The notes beneath the pieces are model-generated. The model worked only from the letters and a program-made list of their open reading frames with translations. It did not search any database and was not told the origin of the DNA. The position numbers were made by a program, and so were the translations under genes. Shown piece after piece: positions 19,722 through 28,125 of a stretch of DNA of 64,000 nucleotides (the stretch's first letter is position 1; the number at the start of each line of letters is the position of its first letter). Source of the stretch: Aliiglaciecola sp. LCG003 (GTDB lineage Bacteria > Pseudomonadota > Gammaproteobacteria > Enterobacterales > Alteromonadaceae). Location: positions 4,216,001 through 4,280,000 of the forward strand of contig NZ_CP128185.1 in the NCBI RefSeq assembly GCF_030316135.1, in the 5' to 3' direction.

Positions 19722-20800
19722 TGAAGACTTCTGGACCAATTTATAAGCAACAGGGGGTAGCCTTAATCATAGTGCTCATGATTGTTGCGTTAGTCGCTAT
19801 TATCGCCACGGAAATGGGCAGCCGCTTGCAACTTCAGGTGTCTCGAGCCACCAATATAAAAGACAATAACCAAGCCTATTGGTACGCTATGGGCGCCGAA
19901 CAATTTGCTAAAAAATCTATTTTGGAGTTAATCAAAAAAGACGCTGAGGTGGTTTCATTAGAAGGCGATTGGTCTGAAGAATTTACATTTCCATTGGAAG
20001 GCGGAGGCATTCAGGCTCAGCTTACAGATATGCAAACCTGTTTCAATCTGAATGCCCTTAGCACTCGTCAAAATAATACCTCCGAGCAGAATGGCAATAT
20101 CAAAAGCCCTAACAATAACCCATCCAATGGTTCAGATGACAACAAGAATAATAGCGGTGGTGGGGCCCAAGTTGGTGCCGTGTCAGAAAGTGCTTTGGCG
20201 TTTTATCGATTACTAGATGAAGCGGTTCCTGATTTAGATAACTACTCTAAAGAGGTTGTTCGCGACTCATTAATAGACTGGTTGGATGAAGATGATAGGC
20301 TCAGCCAAAGTGGCGCTGAAGACCCGGATTACTCTGCTTTAGTGAGCCCTTACTTGGCCGCAAACTCATTAATGGTAAGTAAATCTGAGCTACGCTTAGT
20401 CAATGGTGTACAACCTCAATGGATAAACTCATTGATACCACTTGTCTGCGTCATCCCTCAGTTGAGCGAGATGAGAGTTAACGTGAACACGTTTAAACCA
20501 GAACAAGCGCCGATTCTTGCGGCGTTAACCGGCGCGCCGTTATCAGACATTCAAAGCCTTATCAATAATCGCCAGCCCAGTGGTTATAAAACAATTGCAG
20601 AATTTACCAGCGAAAGTCTGTTTGCCAACTACCCTTTGAGCGATGACCAACTGAAGTGGTTTGATGTAAAAACAGAATACTTTTTATTACACACCAAGAC
20701 CCGCTACAATAACGCCACATTTGCCATGACATCCCTATTAAAACTAGAGAGCAATGAGAAAGTGATCGTGATCAGGCGAGAATTTGGAGGAGTTCATTAA
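19721..20800 (+). CDS. gspK: Type II secretion minor pseudopilin GspK
   Basis: The large minor pseudopilin capping the pseudopilus, about 359 residues. The mature N-terminus is G|VALIIVLMIVALVA, lacking Glu +5 as usual for GspK. An Asn/Gly-rich linker lies near residues 115-150 before the alpha domain (SLIDWLDEDD) and the C-terminal SAM-like repeats. TTG 19718 is an alternative start directly before the ATG used here. Confidence 0.94.
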   Translation: MKTSGPIYKQQGVALIIVLMIVALVAIIATEMGSRLQLQVSRATNIKDNNQAYWYAMGAEQFAKKSILELIKKDAEVVSLEGDWSEEFTFPLEGGGIQAQLTDMQTCFNLNALSTRQNNTSEQNGNIKSPNNNPSNGSDDNKNNSGGGAQVGAVSESALAFYRLLDEAVPDLDNYSKEVVRDSLIDWLDEDDRLSQSGAEDPDYSALVSPYLAANSLMVSKSELRLVNGVQPQWINSLIPLVCVIPQLSEMRVNVNTFKPEQAPILAALTGAPLSDIQSLINNRQPSGYKTIAEFTSESLFANYPLSDDQLKWFDVKTEYFLLHTKTRYNNATFAMTSLLKLESNEKVIVIRREFGGVH

Positions 20801-21993
20801 TGGAAAATCTTGTTATCCGCTTGGGATCGACACCCAGTGATAATGTACACTGGGTGGTTTGGTCGGCTCAGCAACAAGAAATTATTGCATCTGGGGTATT
20901 GGATGATGCGAGCCAACTCGCCTCTTTGTCAGAGCGAGCAGGACAACGGCCTATCACAGCATTAATTCCCGGTTGCGATGTGCTACTCAAGTGGGTGACC
21001 ATGCCCGCCAAAGCATCACGAAAGGCACTCAGCGCCATTCCTTATATCTTAGAAGAGGAACTCAGCACCGATATCAGCCAACAGTTCTTTGCTTTGGGTG
21101 ACAGAAAGGGCATTCTACAAGCAGTAGCAGTAGTCAACAAACAGAAAATGCATGCGTGGTTAAGCGCGATTAAAGACGCAGGCTTATATTGCGATAAATT
21201 GCTACCTGACGTATTGGCGGTGCCGTTTGAAGCAGACACCTGGAGTTTGCTGACCATGGGTCAACAGGGCATCATTCGGCAAGATGAATGGCAAGGCTTA
21301 CAGGGTGACATCAGTTGGTTATTGCCAGCAGTTGAACACTATGCTAAACAACAAGCCACCCCTTTAAAAATTGCCAATCATAGCGACCAAAGTCTGTCTC
21401 ACTTAGCCAATGTAGAAGATTTACCCCAACAACTTGATATGCCTATGCAACTGCTCGCTACCGGCGCGCTCAAAAGCCCATTCAATTTGTTGCAAGGGGA
21501 CTTTAAAGTTAAGAAGAAGAGCAGCGGAAATTGGCGACAATGGCAGGTTGCCGCGGTATTAGCCATATTGGCTTTAATCGTCACTGTGACAGATAAAAGT
21601 TTGCAGTTAACGCAGTTACAGCAAGAAAGCAAAGCACTAACAGCTAAGATGCAAGCCGAGTACAAGCGCGCGTTCCCTAATGCTGGGCAACCTCGTTTTG
21701 TTAAAGCCGCGATGGAAAAAGGCATGACACGCTTAGAAAGCGGTGGCGGCACTATTTCAATGGTCACTATGTTGGCCCAACTAGGCGATGCCTTTGAGAG
21801 CAGTCAGGTCAAGCCACAAACCTTGCGTTTCGACAGCAACCGCTCTGAACTGCGCATGCAGGTTGCGGCTAAAAACTTCGAGGCATTAGAGCGCTTTAAA
21901 CGTTTGGCTGAAGAAAAGGGCTTTGAAATCCAACAAGGCGCTATTAATAACAAAGACAACCAATTAATTGGTTCGTTAACTATCAGGAGCTAA
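20800..21993 (+). CDS. gspL: Type II secretion protein GspL
   Basis: An inner-membrane T2SS component of 397 residues that anchors GspE. The cytoplasmic actin-like domain spans about residues 1-235, a membrane helix lies near 247-265 (WQVAAVLAILALIVTVT), and the periplasmic ferredoxin-like domain follows. GGAGG precedes the ATG. It overlaps the gspK stop by a base and is followed at once by gspM. Confidence 0.94.
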   Translation: MENLVIRLGSTPSDNVHWVVWSAQQQEIIASGVLDDASQLASLSERAGQRPITALIPGCDVLLKWVTMPAKASRKALSAIPYILEEELSTDISQQFFALGDRKGILQAVAVVNKQKMHAWLSAIKDAGLYCDKLLPDVLAVPFEADTWSLLTMGQQGIIRQDEWQGLQGDISWLLPAVEHYAKQQATPLKIANHSDQSLSHLANVEDLPQQLDMPMQLLATGALKSPFNLLQGDFKVKKKSSGNWRQWQVAAVLAILALIVTVTDKSLQLTQLQQESKALTAKMQAEYKRAFPNAGQPRFVKAAMEKGMTRLESGGGTISMVTMLAQLGDAFESSQVKPQTLRFDSNRSELRMQVAAKNFEALERFKRLAEEKGFEIQQGAINNKDNQLIGSLTIRS

Positions 21994-21994
21994 T

Positions 21995-22474
21995 ATGAAA
22001 ATTTGGTTAGAAAAATATCATCAGCTTACTGATCGCGAGAAGATACTAGTCGTGACGTCCGTCGTTCTCATTGTCATCGTTTTATTTTATCTGTTGGTGT
22101 GGTCACCGATAAACTCAGCACTCGCTACCCACCAAAAAACGGTAGAAGGTAAACGAGATGACATGGCCTGGATAGAAAAAAATAGTAATCGTGCTATCCA
22201 ACTGCGAGGCTCAGGAGGCAGTAAATCGGTATTTACGGGCTCCTTACCCCAGGCAGTCAACCAGTCTGCCAGTCGCATTAATATTGCAATATCACGTATG
22301 CAGCCTCAAGGCGATGAACTCAAAGTCTGGGTTGACCAAGCACCGTTCAACGATGTGATCAGTTGGCTACAAAGTATGGAGAATTCAGGCATTAAGATTA
22401 TCAATGTCGATTTATCCGAAGCCAATGCGCCGGGTATGGTTAAAGTTAGAAGTTTACAACTAGGGAAGTCATGA
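21995..22474 (+). CDS. gspM: Type II secretion protein GspM
   Basis: A 159-residue bitopic inner-membrane protein that partners GspL. A short cytoplasmic segment (YHQLTDREK) precedes one membrane helix at about residues 19-39, followed by a periplasmic domain. Position directly after gspL and length agree with the family. Confidence 0.93.
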   Translation: MKIWLEKYHQLTDREKILVVTSVVLIVIVLFYLLVWSPINSALATHQKTVEGKRDDMAWIEKNSNRAIQLRGSGGSKSVFTGSLPQAVNQSASRINIAISRMQPQGDELKVWVDQAPFNDVISWLQSMENSGIKIINVDLSEANAPGMVKVRSLQLGKS

Positions 22475-23232
22475 TTCAGTTTTTAAAATGGGCCGTGCTA
22501 GGCATAGCCGCGTATCTATGTTTTCTAATTGCCAAAATGCCTGCCCAGCAATTGGTTAATCGAATTGAGTTACCCAAAAATATTTCGATTGTGGGAGTGC
22601 GGGGCACCATCTGGCAAGGTAAAGCTAGCCAAGTTTTGGTTAATAATGTCGCCATTGATAACGTCAAATGGCAATTGTCATTCTGGTCTTTGTTGACGGC
22701 CAATCTGCATCTGGACATAGACGCAGGTGATATGCGAGCCAGCGATAAAATATCCGCCAAGGGCCCAATAACCGTCAACTTGTTAGATAAAAATCATTTA
22801 AAGGCGGAAAACTTCTCGATTTATATGCCGGCCAGTATGATCTTAGCTCAGGTTAAATTGCCCATTTATGTAGATGCAGAGGGGCGCTTTAAACTACAAA
22901 TAGACGAATTAGATTACCCCAGCGTTTGCACTACACTAAAAGGCACTGGCCAATGGTTAAATGCTGGTGTGGATGGCATTGTCGGCTTATCTGAGCCGCT
23001 CACCTTAGGCAATTTCAGTGCCCAGTTAGGCTGTATTGAAAACGATGTATTAGTGTCGATTGACCCGCAAAATATTTTCAATCTGTCTGCCGATGCTAGG
23101 TTACCGCAAAGCTTAAAAGTGTCGATCGATGGCAAGTTCAAACCGGACGATAGCCTACCAAAGCAAGTCAAAGAAGCGGCCAAATTCTTCGGCCGTACCG
23201 ATGCGCAAGGTTACTACACAATCAAATTCTAA
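22471..23232 (+). CDS. gspN: Type II secretion protein GspN
   Basis: A 253-residue T2SS accessory protein with an N-terminal membrane helix (VLGIAAYLCFLIA) and a periplasmic AsmA-like body; GVRGTIWQGKA is the recognisable family segment. It overlaps gspM by 4 bases and closes the operon. Its last 30 bases, coding for QGYYTIKF and stop, recur at 39006-39035 next to yrfG, where the copy reads QGSYTIKF and stop. This suggests that the minus-strand locus between them was inserted at the gspN end. Confidence 0.92.
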   Translation: MIQFLKWAVLGIAAYLCFLIAKMPAQQLVNRIELPKNISIVGVRGTIWQGKASQVLVNNVAIDNVKWQLSFWSLLTANLHLDIDAGDMRASDKISAKGPITVNLLDKNHLKAENFSIYMPASMILAQVKLPIYVDAEGRFKLQIDELDYPSVCTTLKGTGQWLNAGVDGIVGLSEPLTLGNFSAQLGCIENDVLVSIDPQNIFNLSADARLPQSLKVSIDGKFKPDDSLPKQVKEAAKFFGRTDAQGYYTIKF

Positions 23233-23233
23233 A
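23204..23233 (+). repeat. Left copy of 30-base gspN-end direct repeat
   Basis: This segment of the gspN 3' end matches 39006-39035 at 28 of 30 positions in the same orientation. The two copies bracket the adhesin/type I secretion locus. Confidence 0.85.
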
Positions 23234-23280
23234 CGATGGTTGATTTCTTGCAATCAGCAGAAACATAATGACAAATGACT

Positions 23281-23306
23281 TTGGGGCATCTGAACAGAAG
23301 CCCCAA
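23281..23306. terminator. Hairpin between convergent gspN and hlyD-like gene
   Basis: TTGGGGC at 23281-23287 pairs with GCCCCAA at 23300-23306 across a 12-base loop. There is no clear T-run on either side, so it may be a weak bidirectional terminator or only a hairpin. Confidence 0.4.
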
Positions 23307-23316
23307 GTGACCTCAA

Positions 23317-24531
23317 CTAACGCTCACCAAATGCTTCGGTGGTTGTTTTTCGTAAAGGCTTAAGTAAGTATTCCATTACCGTACGATCGCCTGTACGTAT
23401 ATCTACCTGAGCGGTCATGCCAGGCAAAATGGCCAACTCTTTACCTGCAGTAGTCATCGCCGGATAACTAAAAGTTGAAATGTGTACGCGATAGTAAATT
23501 TCTTCGCCCCGCGCAGTTTCATTCTTAAGGGTATCTGGACTCACATACACCACTTTACCGATGACGGCACCAAAAATCGTGTAATCGAATGGGTCAAAGC
23601 GAATCGTCGCTTCCAAACCGGGTTGCACATTAGCAATGTCAGCGGGGCGCACTTTAGCTTCAACAATTAAATCATCCCCAACCGGAATGATCTGCATTAA
23701 TTCTTCACCCGCTCGCAGCACACCACCTACAGTAGTTACGCGGACATTTTTGACAATACCCGGAACTAAGGCTGTAAATACACTGTCTTCGAGTTGCTGC
23801 TGGCGTTGGGTCAATATTTGGATATTCTGCGCAATAGCATCTTCTGTTTTGGTTAGCTCGATACGCGCATCTTCTAGATATTGATTGCGTCTATTTATTA
23901 GTTTTGCTTCAGCGTCATTTTGGGCCCGTGCAGCACGTATCACTTCCGATTGATTAACATCCCCTGACTTAGCCAAATTTTCAATTAGCGCGGTTTCTTC
24001 ACGTGTTAAATTGACCGCAACGGTTAGGGTTCTTAATTCTTCGGCCAAACCAACCCGCCGCTGTTTGAATAATGCCTGTTCAACATTGACCAGTTCAGGA
24101 AAGCGCAGCACATCTGGCGCAAAAGTCAGCTGTTGCTCTTCCATCACCTCTGCCCGTAAACGGGTCGCTTTTGCTTTTAGAGCGGAAAGCCGCACATCGA
24201 TTTCTTTAACCGCTGCGCCCAGGCGTGTTTGATCCAACTGAGCGAGAATTTGTCCGCTTTGTACACGGTCACCTTCGCGCACGTTAATACTGGCCAATAC
24301 CCCACCATCAACGGCTTGGATAACCTGTACGCGACTACTGGCAATAACTTCACCGGTGGCTCGGGCCACCTGATTAATACGGAAGATAGACGCCCAGCCA
24401 ATAAAGATAATTAATCCAAGCAACAGCAACCATAAAACAGCGGAAAACTTGCGGCGATGGTAATTCTCCAGATGCGCAACCGCGTTCTTATTTGCTTCAC
24501 CATCAAGGGGGAAAAAACTATCAAATAACAT
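23317..24531 (-). CDS. HlyD-family type I secretion adaptor
   Basis: The periplasmic adaptor of a type I secretion system, 404 residues. A short cytoplasmic tail precedes a membrane helix at about residues 32-52 (VLWLLLLGLIIFIGWASIF), then lipoyl-like halves, a long coiled coil at about 100-250, and the C-terminal beta-barrel (GMTAQVDIRTGDRTVMEYLLKPL), which is the usual HlyD/LapC ending. It overlaps the ABC transporter gene by 11 bases and is the last gene of the adhesin operon. Confidence 0.94.
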   Translation of the reverse strand: MLFDSFFPLDGEANKNAVAHLENYHRRKFSAVLWLLLLGLIIFIGWASIFRINQVARATGEVIASSRVQVIQAVDGGVLASINVREGDRVQSGQILAQLDQTRLGAAVKEIDVRLSALKAKATRLRAEVMEEQQLTFAPDVLRFPELVNVEQALFKQRRVGLAEELRTLTVAVNLTREETALIENLAKSGDVNQSEVIRAARAQNDAEAKLINRRNQYLEDARIELTKTEDAIAQNIQILTQRQQQLEDSVFTALVPGIVKNVRVTTVGGVLRAGEELMQIIPVGDDLIVEAKVRPADIANVQPGLEATIRFDPFDYTIFGAVIGKVVYVSPDTLKNETARGEEIYYRVHISTFSYPAMTTAGKELAILPGMTAQVDIRTGDRTVMEYLLKPLRKTTTEAFGER

Positions 24532-26755
24532 TCGGTAATCCCTTGTTCATTTGCGCCAGTTTTGCATGGGTTGCCTGCTGGTTTTTGGCTCTTTTTGCAC
24601 TTTGCTTGGCCATTAGCTTCGGGATCACAGTGTCGGGTTTACCATCTTCAATCACTTCACCCCGATTAACTACCACCACGCGATTAGCCAGTTGTGCGGC
24701 TAAGCCCGGGCGATGGGTAGAAAGGATTAAAATATCCTCTGGCTTAAGCTGAGATTGAATGGCCTCAAACACCTGCTTTTCGGTTTCAACATCTAACGAT
24801 GACGTCGGCTCATCGAGTAACCAAATTTTGGGCTGTCCAAGCAGTACCCGCCCAAGACCGACTAACTGGCGTTGACCGCCGGATAAACCCTCACCGCCTT
24901 CGCTGATTTCTAAATCCATACCCAAGGGGTTGTCCGCTGCAATCTTGTCAATACCCAACAATTCGCAGACGTGTAGCAAATGAGAATCACCCGCCACACC
25001 AGATAAATCCAGATTAGAACGCAAGGTGCCTTTGAACATATGCACAGATTGGGGAAGATAGCCCACATGGTTAGCGACAATATTGGGATCAATTTCCCAA
25101 AGGTCAGCGTTGCCCAATCGCACTCGGCCTGCTGAAGGACGATATAAACCTGCCAGCACTTTGAGCAAGGTTGATTTGCCAGAGCCTACAGGACCCAGCA
25201 GCGCAACACGTTCACCTTGTTTAAAACTCAACTGACTAATACTTAGCTGCTTTATTGGACTCTGTGGATAAGAGAAGGTTAGCCCTTCAAGTTCAATTTG
25301 ATCCGGCGCTTGATCAGGCAACAACAATGTTTTACCCAAGGGTCGTTCTTTTTCTTGCAACAATACCTGATTGACCATTTGCAGTGCTTGGCTAACATTC
25401 TGCCACTGAGCGAAAAACTGCACACTTTGCGCAATCGGCGCAATCACACGTCCGCCTAGAAGACTACAAGCAATTAATGCGCCCATAGTAAGGTTACCCG
25501 CTTCAATCTGCCCTACGCCTACTACGATGGCACTCACAAAGGCTATCATCGCTAGGCTGTTGGTGGTTACCATAGCCTGGTTACTGATTGCTTTTTGTTG
25601 AATATTGTACTGTGAAATGGTTTTGGTTATATCTTTCCACTGCTCGGAAAAACGCCAGCCAGCATTGTTACTACGAATAGACTCTGCACCTTGAATGGCA
25701 TCAACTAACAAACCTTGACGTTCATTGGTGCGCATCATTTGCTGCTGCATTAGTCGACGCAAACGGCGCTGGGTCATCCATCCCAGAAGAATTGCCACCG
25801 GCAGTAGCAAAACATAAACCCAAGCTATAGGGCCACCCACTAAGGCAATGAAGCCTATAAACATTACAGCAAATGGCAGATCAACTAACGAGAAGACCAC
25901 ACTGGAGGTGAAAAATTGTCTGACTTGGTCCAGCCCACCAACCTGCGCGGCGAGTGTACCTAAACTGCGCGGCCGAGTGTCCAACTGCAAGCCCATTACA
26001 TGGTCAAATACCTGTTGGGAAACAGCCTTGTCTACCGCACAAGATACGCTGTCGAGGATCCTTGCGCGCACTGTTTTCAACAACCAATTCAATATTATAA
26101 TGATCACCATACCTGCCACCAGAGTATGCAAAGTTGCATAGGCTAAAGTAGGCACCACGCGATCATAGACTTGCATGGCAAAAACGGGGGTAGCGATAGC
26201 TAAAATATTCACCACCAAAGAAGCGATCAGTGTGTCACGCAACCAGCGTCGTTCTTTAAACACCTCGTTCAGAACCAAGCGCGCGGCGATATTACCTCGA
26301 GAAAAAAATGCCGATTTTTGTTGAGCCTGCGGCGTACTGCGCAACCAAAGTAATAACTGGTTATCTAGTTCTTCACTTTGTAGCTCGTTACTATCGCCGT
26401 TGGCATTGGTGACTAACAGTAACCCATCAACGGATTTTTCGACTAACTGCCATTGCTGCTGATGCAGCACCATAGCAGGTAAACGCCGTTGGTCAAAACG
26501 GCTCCAATTCAACTGCGCGGCCTGTACGCCTTTTAGCTGTAGCATTTTTATCACTGCGGTTAGACGCTTGCTTGCAGTCGCCCCTTGCATCTCTTGTTCA
26601 ACTTGGCCGCAAGCTTTATTTAATGCCCCGTCTTGAACTGAAACACCGATACGCTTCAACAATAACTTCAACACCCCAGCAGATAGCGGTTGTTGCAGAT
26701 CATCAGAAGCTGTCCCCGCTTCAGTAGGTTGTGAAGGGGCTATTTTTGTTGTCAT
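24521..26755 (-). CDS. Type I secretion ABC transporter with degenerate C39-like domain
   Basis: A 744-residue LapB/LssB-type permease-ATPase that would export the giant protein of this operon. The N-terminal ~150 residues resemble a C39 peptidase-like domain but have no catalytic Cys-His pair that I can find, as in RTX/adhesin exporters that bind substrate rather than cut it. Six membrane helices follow at about 180-460. The nucleotide domain has Walker A GPVGSGKST near 520, signature GLSGGQRQ near 620 and Walker B IWLLDEPTS. Its ATG overlaps the TolC-like stop (ATGA). Confidence 0.93.
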   Translation of the reverse strand: MTTKIAPSQPTEAGTASDDLQQPLSAGVLKLLLKRIGVSVQDGALNKACGQVEQEMQGATASKRLTAVIKMLQLKGVQAAQLNWSRFDQRRLPAMVLHQQQWQLVEKSVDGLLLVTNANGDSNELQSEELDNQLLLWLRSTPQAQQKSAFFSRGNIAARLVLNEVFKERRWLRDTLIASLVVNILAIATPVFAMQVYDRVVPTLAYATLHTLVAGMVIIIILNWLLKTVRARILDSVSCAVDKAVSQQVFDHVMGLQLDTRPRSLGTLAAQVGGLDQVRQFFTSSVVFSLVDLPFAVMFIGFIALVGGPIAWVYVLLLPVAILLGWMTQRRLRRLMQQQMMRTNERQGLLVDAIQGAESIRSNNAGWRFSEQWKDITKTISQYNIQQKAISNQAMVTTNSLAMIAFVSAIVVGVGQIEAGNLTMGALIACSLLGGRVIAPIAQSVQFFAQWQNVSQALQMVNQVLLQEKERPLGKTLLLPDQAPDQIELEGLTFSYPQSPIKQLSISQLSFKQGERVALLGPVGSGKSTLLKVLAGLYRPSAGRVRLGNADLWEIDPNIVANHVGYLPQSVHMFKGTLRSNLDLSGVAGDSHLLHVCELLGIDKIAADNPLGMDLEISEGGEGLSGGQRQLVGLGRVLLGQPKIWLLDEPTSSLDVETEKQVFEAIQSQLKPEDILILSTHRPGLAAQLANRVVVVNRGEVIEDGKPDTVIPKLMAKQSAKRAKNQQATHAKLAQMNKGLPNVI

Positions 26756-28125
26756 AACGTGTTTATACCTGCTAGTTGATCAAGCTTGCCAATCAAGGTC
26801 GCTACCCGTAGTGACAAGATCAGCCAGTCATTTTCGATTTGCGTGAGTTGGATGCGTTGCTGGGTTAATTCTCGTTGTGTATTTAGCACTTCGACCCATG
26901 TTTTATGGCCGCTTTGGTACTGCCGCACAAAAGACGCCATCGTTGCGCTTAATGATTCGACCACTTCACGCTGTGACACGATTGAATCTTCCTGCACTTT
27001 TCGATTCAGCATCAATATACTGACTCGTCGCTTAACATCACTCTTTGTGGCATAAAGATCGAATTTAGCCGCTTCTGAGCGAGCGATAGCGCTTTTAACC
27101 TGACCGCGTGACGTAAAGCCCATGCCATCGAAGTTCGCCACAAAATTCAGACCGTAACGGGTTCTATCTTGATTTAACTGTGAGCTGCCAATATCGTGAT
27201 CTACTTGGAAATAGATATTCGGCGTTGAGGCGACTTTTTCTTTCTGAATTTCCAATTTTGCCACGTTCCAACGCTGGCGCTTCAATTCAAGGTCGGCGCT
27301 ATTATTAATTGCACGGGTTTGGGCCTGTTGCGCACTAGGAAGTTCGGCCAAAAGAGGATCAACCGGCGTATCTGTAGTTACATAAATTTGAGTTAGCCCC
27401 TGTAACTCGGATAAGGCCACCAGTAGTTCGCCACCGATACTTTGGCGCTGAACTTGCGCCTGCAATAGACGGGAGTGAGCCAGTTTTACGTCTGCTTCGG
27501 TGGCTAAGGAGCCCTTTTGTCGGCGCTCAATACGCTGAAACAAAGTTTGATGTTGTTCGACATTATCATCAGCCACTAACCCTCGTTGGTTTATGCCTTC
27601 TATTTTGGCATAGACCACGGCGGTTTCTTCCATCAACTGACGCTGTACCTGTAACAATTCTAACTGCTGTGCAGTAAAGCCAGCCTCGGCTAAATCAATC
27701 GCACTGCTAATTTTGCCAAAGGTCCATACGGGTTGTTGTAAGCGCAGGACACCTCGATCATATTCGTTATCGAGGTTATTAGCCTGCAAAGATAGGGTTG
27801 GGTAGCGCCCAGCTTTAGCGCTATCTACTCGATAATGTTGTGCATCTAACTCAGACTGTTTGCTTTTGACTAAGGGGTGATGGTTGAGGGTAGCACGCAA
27901 AGCAGTAATCAAGCCCTGCTGCATATCTTGCTCCGCAGCTGCTGACAGAGTGCTCCATACCAACAGAATAAGTAGTAACACCTTGTGCCAAACACGCCAC
28001 TTCAACAACAATTTTTGCAGCCTTTTATTAAATTGATTCACGCTAAAGGCATCTTGCCTGAAGTGCTGTAAAGAGAGCCTACAATGGCTCCCCGATTTGG
28101 GCCGTGTCATCTTGCCAGTACTCAT
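26752..28125 (-). CDS. TolC-family outer-membrane channel
   Basis: The outer-membrane efflux duct of the type I system. A hydrophobic signal peptide (KVLLLILLVWSTLSAAAEQ) sits near residues 48-66, followed by two TolC repeats with long helices (LHRs) and the typical NVEQHQTLFQRIERRQKG and KTWVEVLNTQREL segments. As given the protein has 457 residues, with an unusually long leader overlapping the TPR-sulfotransferase by 47 bases. An internal GTG just before NQFNKRL would give a normal-length leader, so the start is uncertain. Confidence 0.9.
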   Translation of the reverse strand: MSTGKMTRPKSGSHCRLSLQHFRQDAFSVNQFNKRLQKLLLKWRVWHKVLLLILLVWSTLSAAAEQDMQQGLITALRATLNHHPLVKSKQSELDAQHYRVDSAKAGRYPTLSLQANNLDNEYDRGVLRLQQPVWTFGKISSAIDLAEAGFTAQQLELLQVQRQLMEETAVVYAKIEGINQRGLVADDNVEQHQTLFQRIERRQKGSLATEADVKLAHSRLLQAQVQRQSIGGELLVALSELQGLTQIYVTTDTPVDPLLAELPSAQQAQTRAINNSADLELKRQRWNVAKLEIQKEKVASTPNIYFQVDHDIGSSQLNQDRTRYGLNFVANFDGMGFTSRGQVKSAIARSEAAKFDLYATKSDVKRRVSILMLNRKVQEDSIVSQREVVESLSATMASFVRQYQSGHKTWVEVLNTQRELTQQRIQLTQIENDWLILSLRVATLIGKLDQLAGINTL

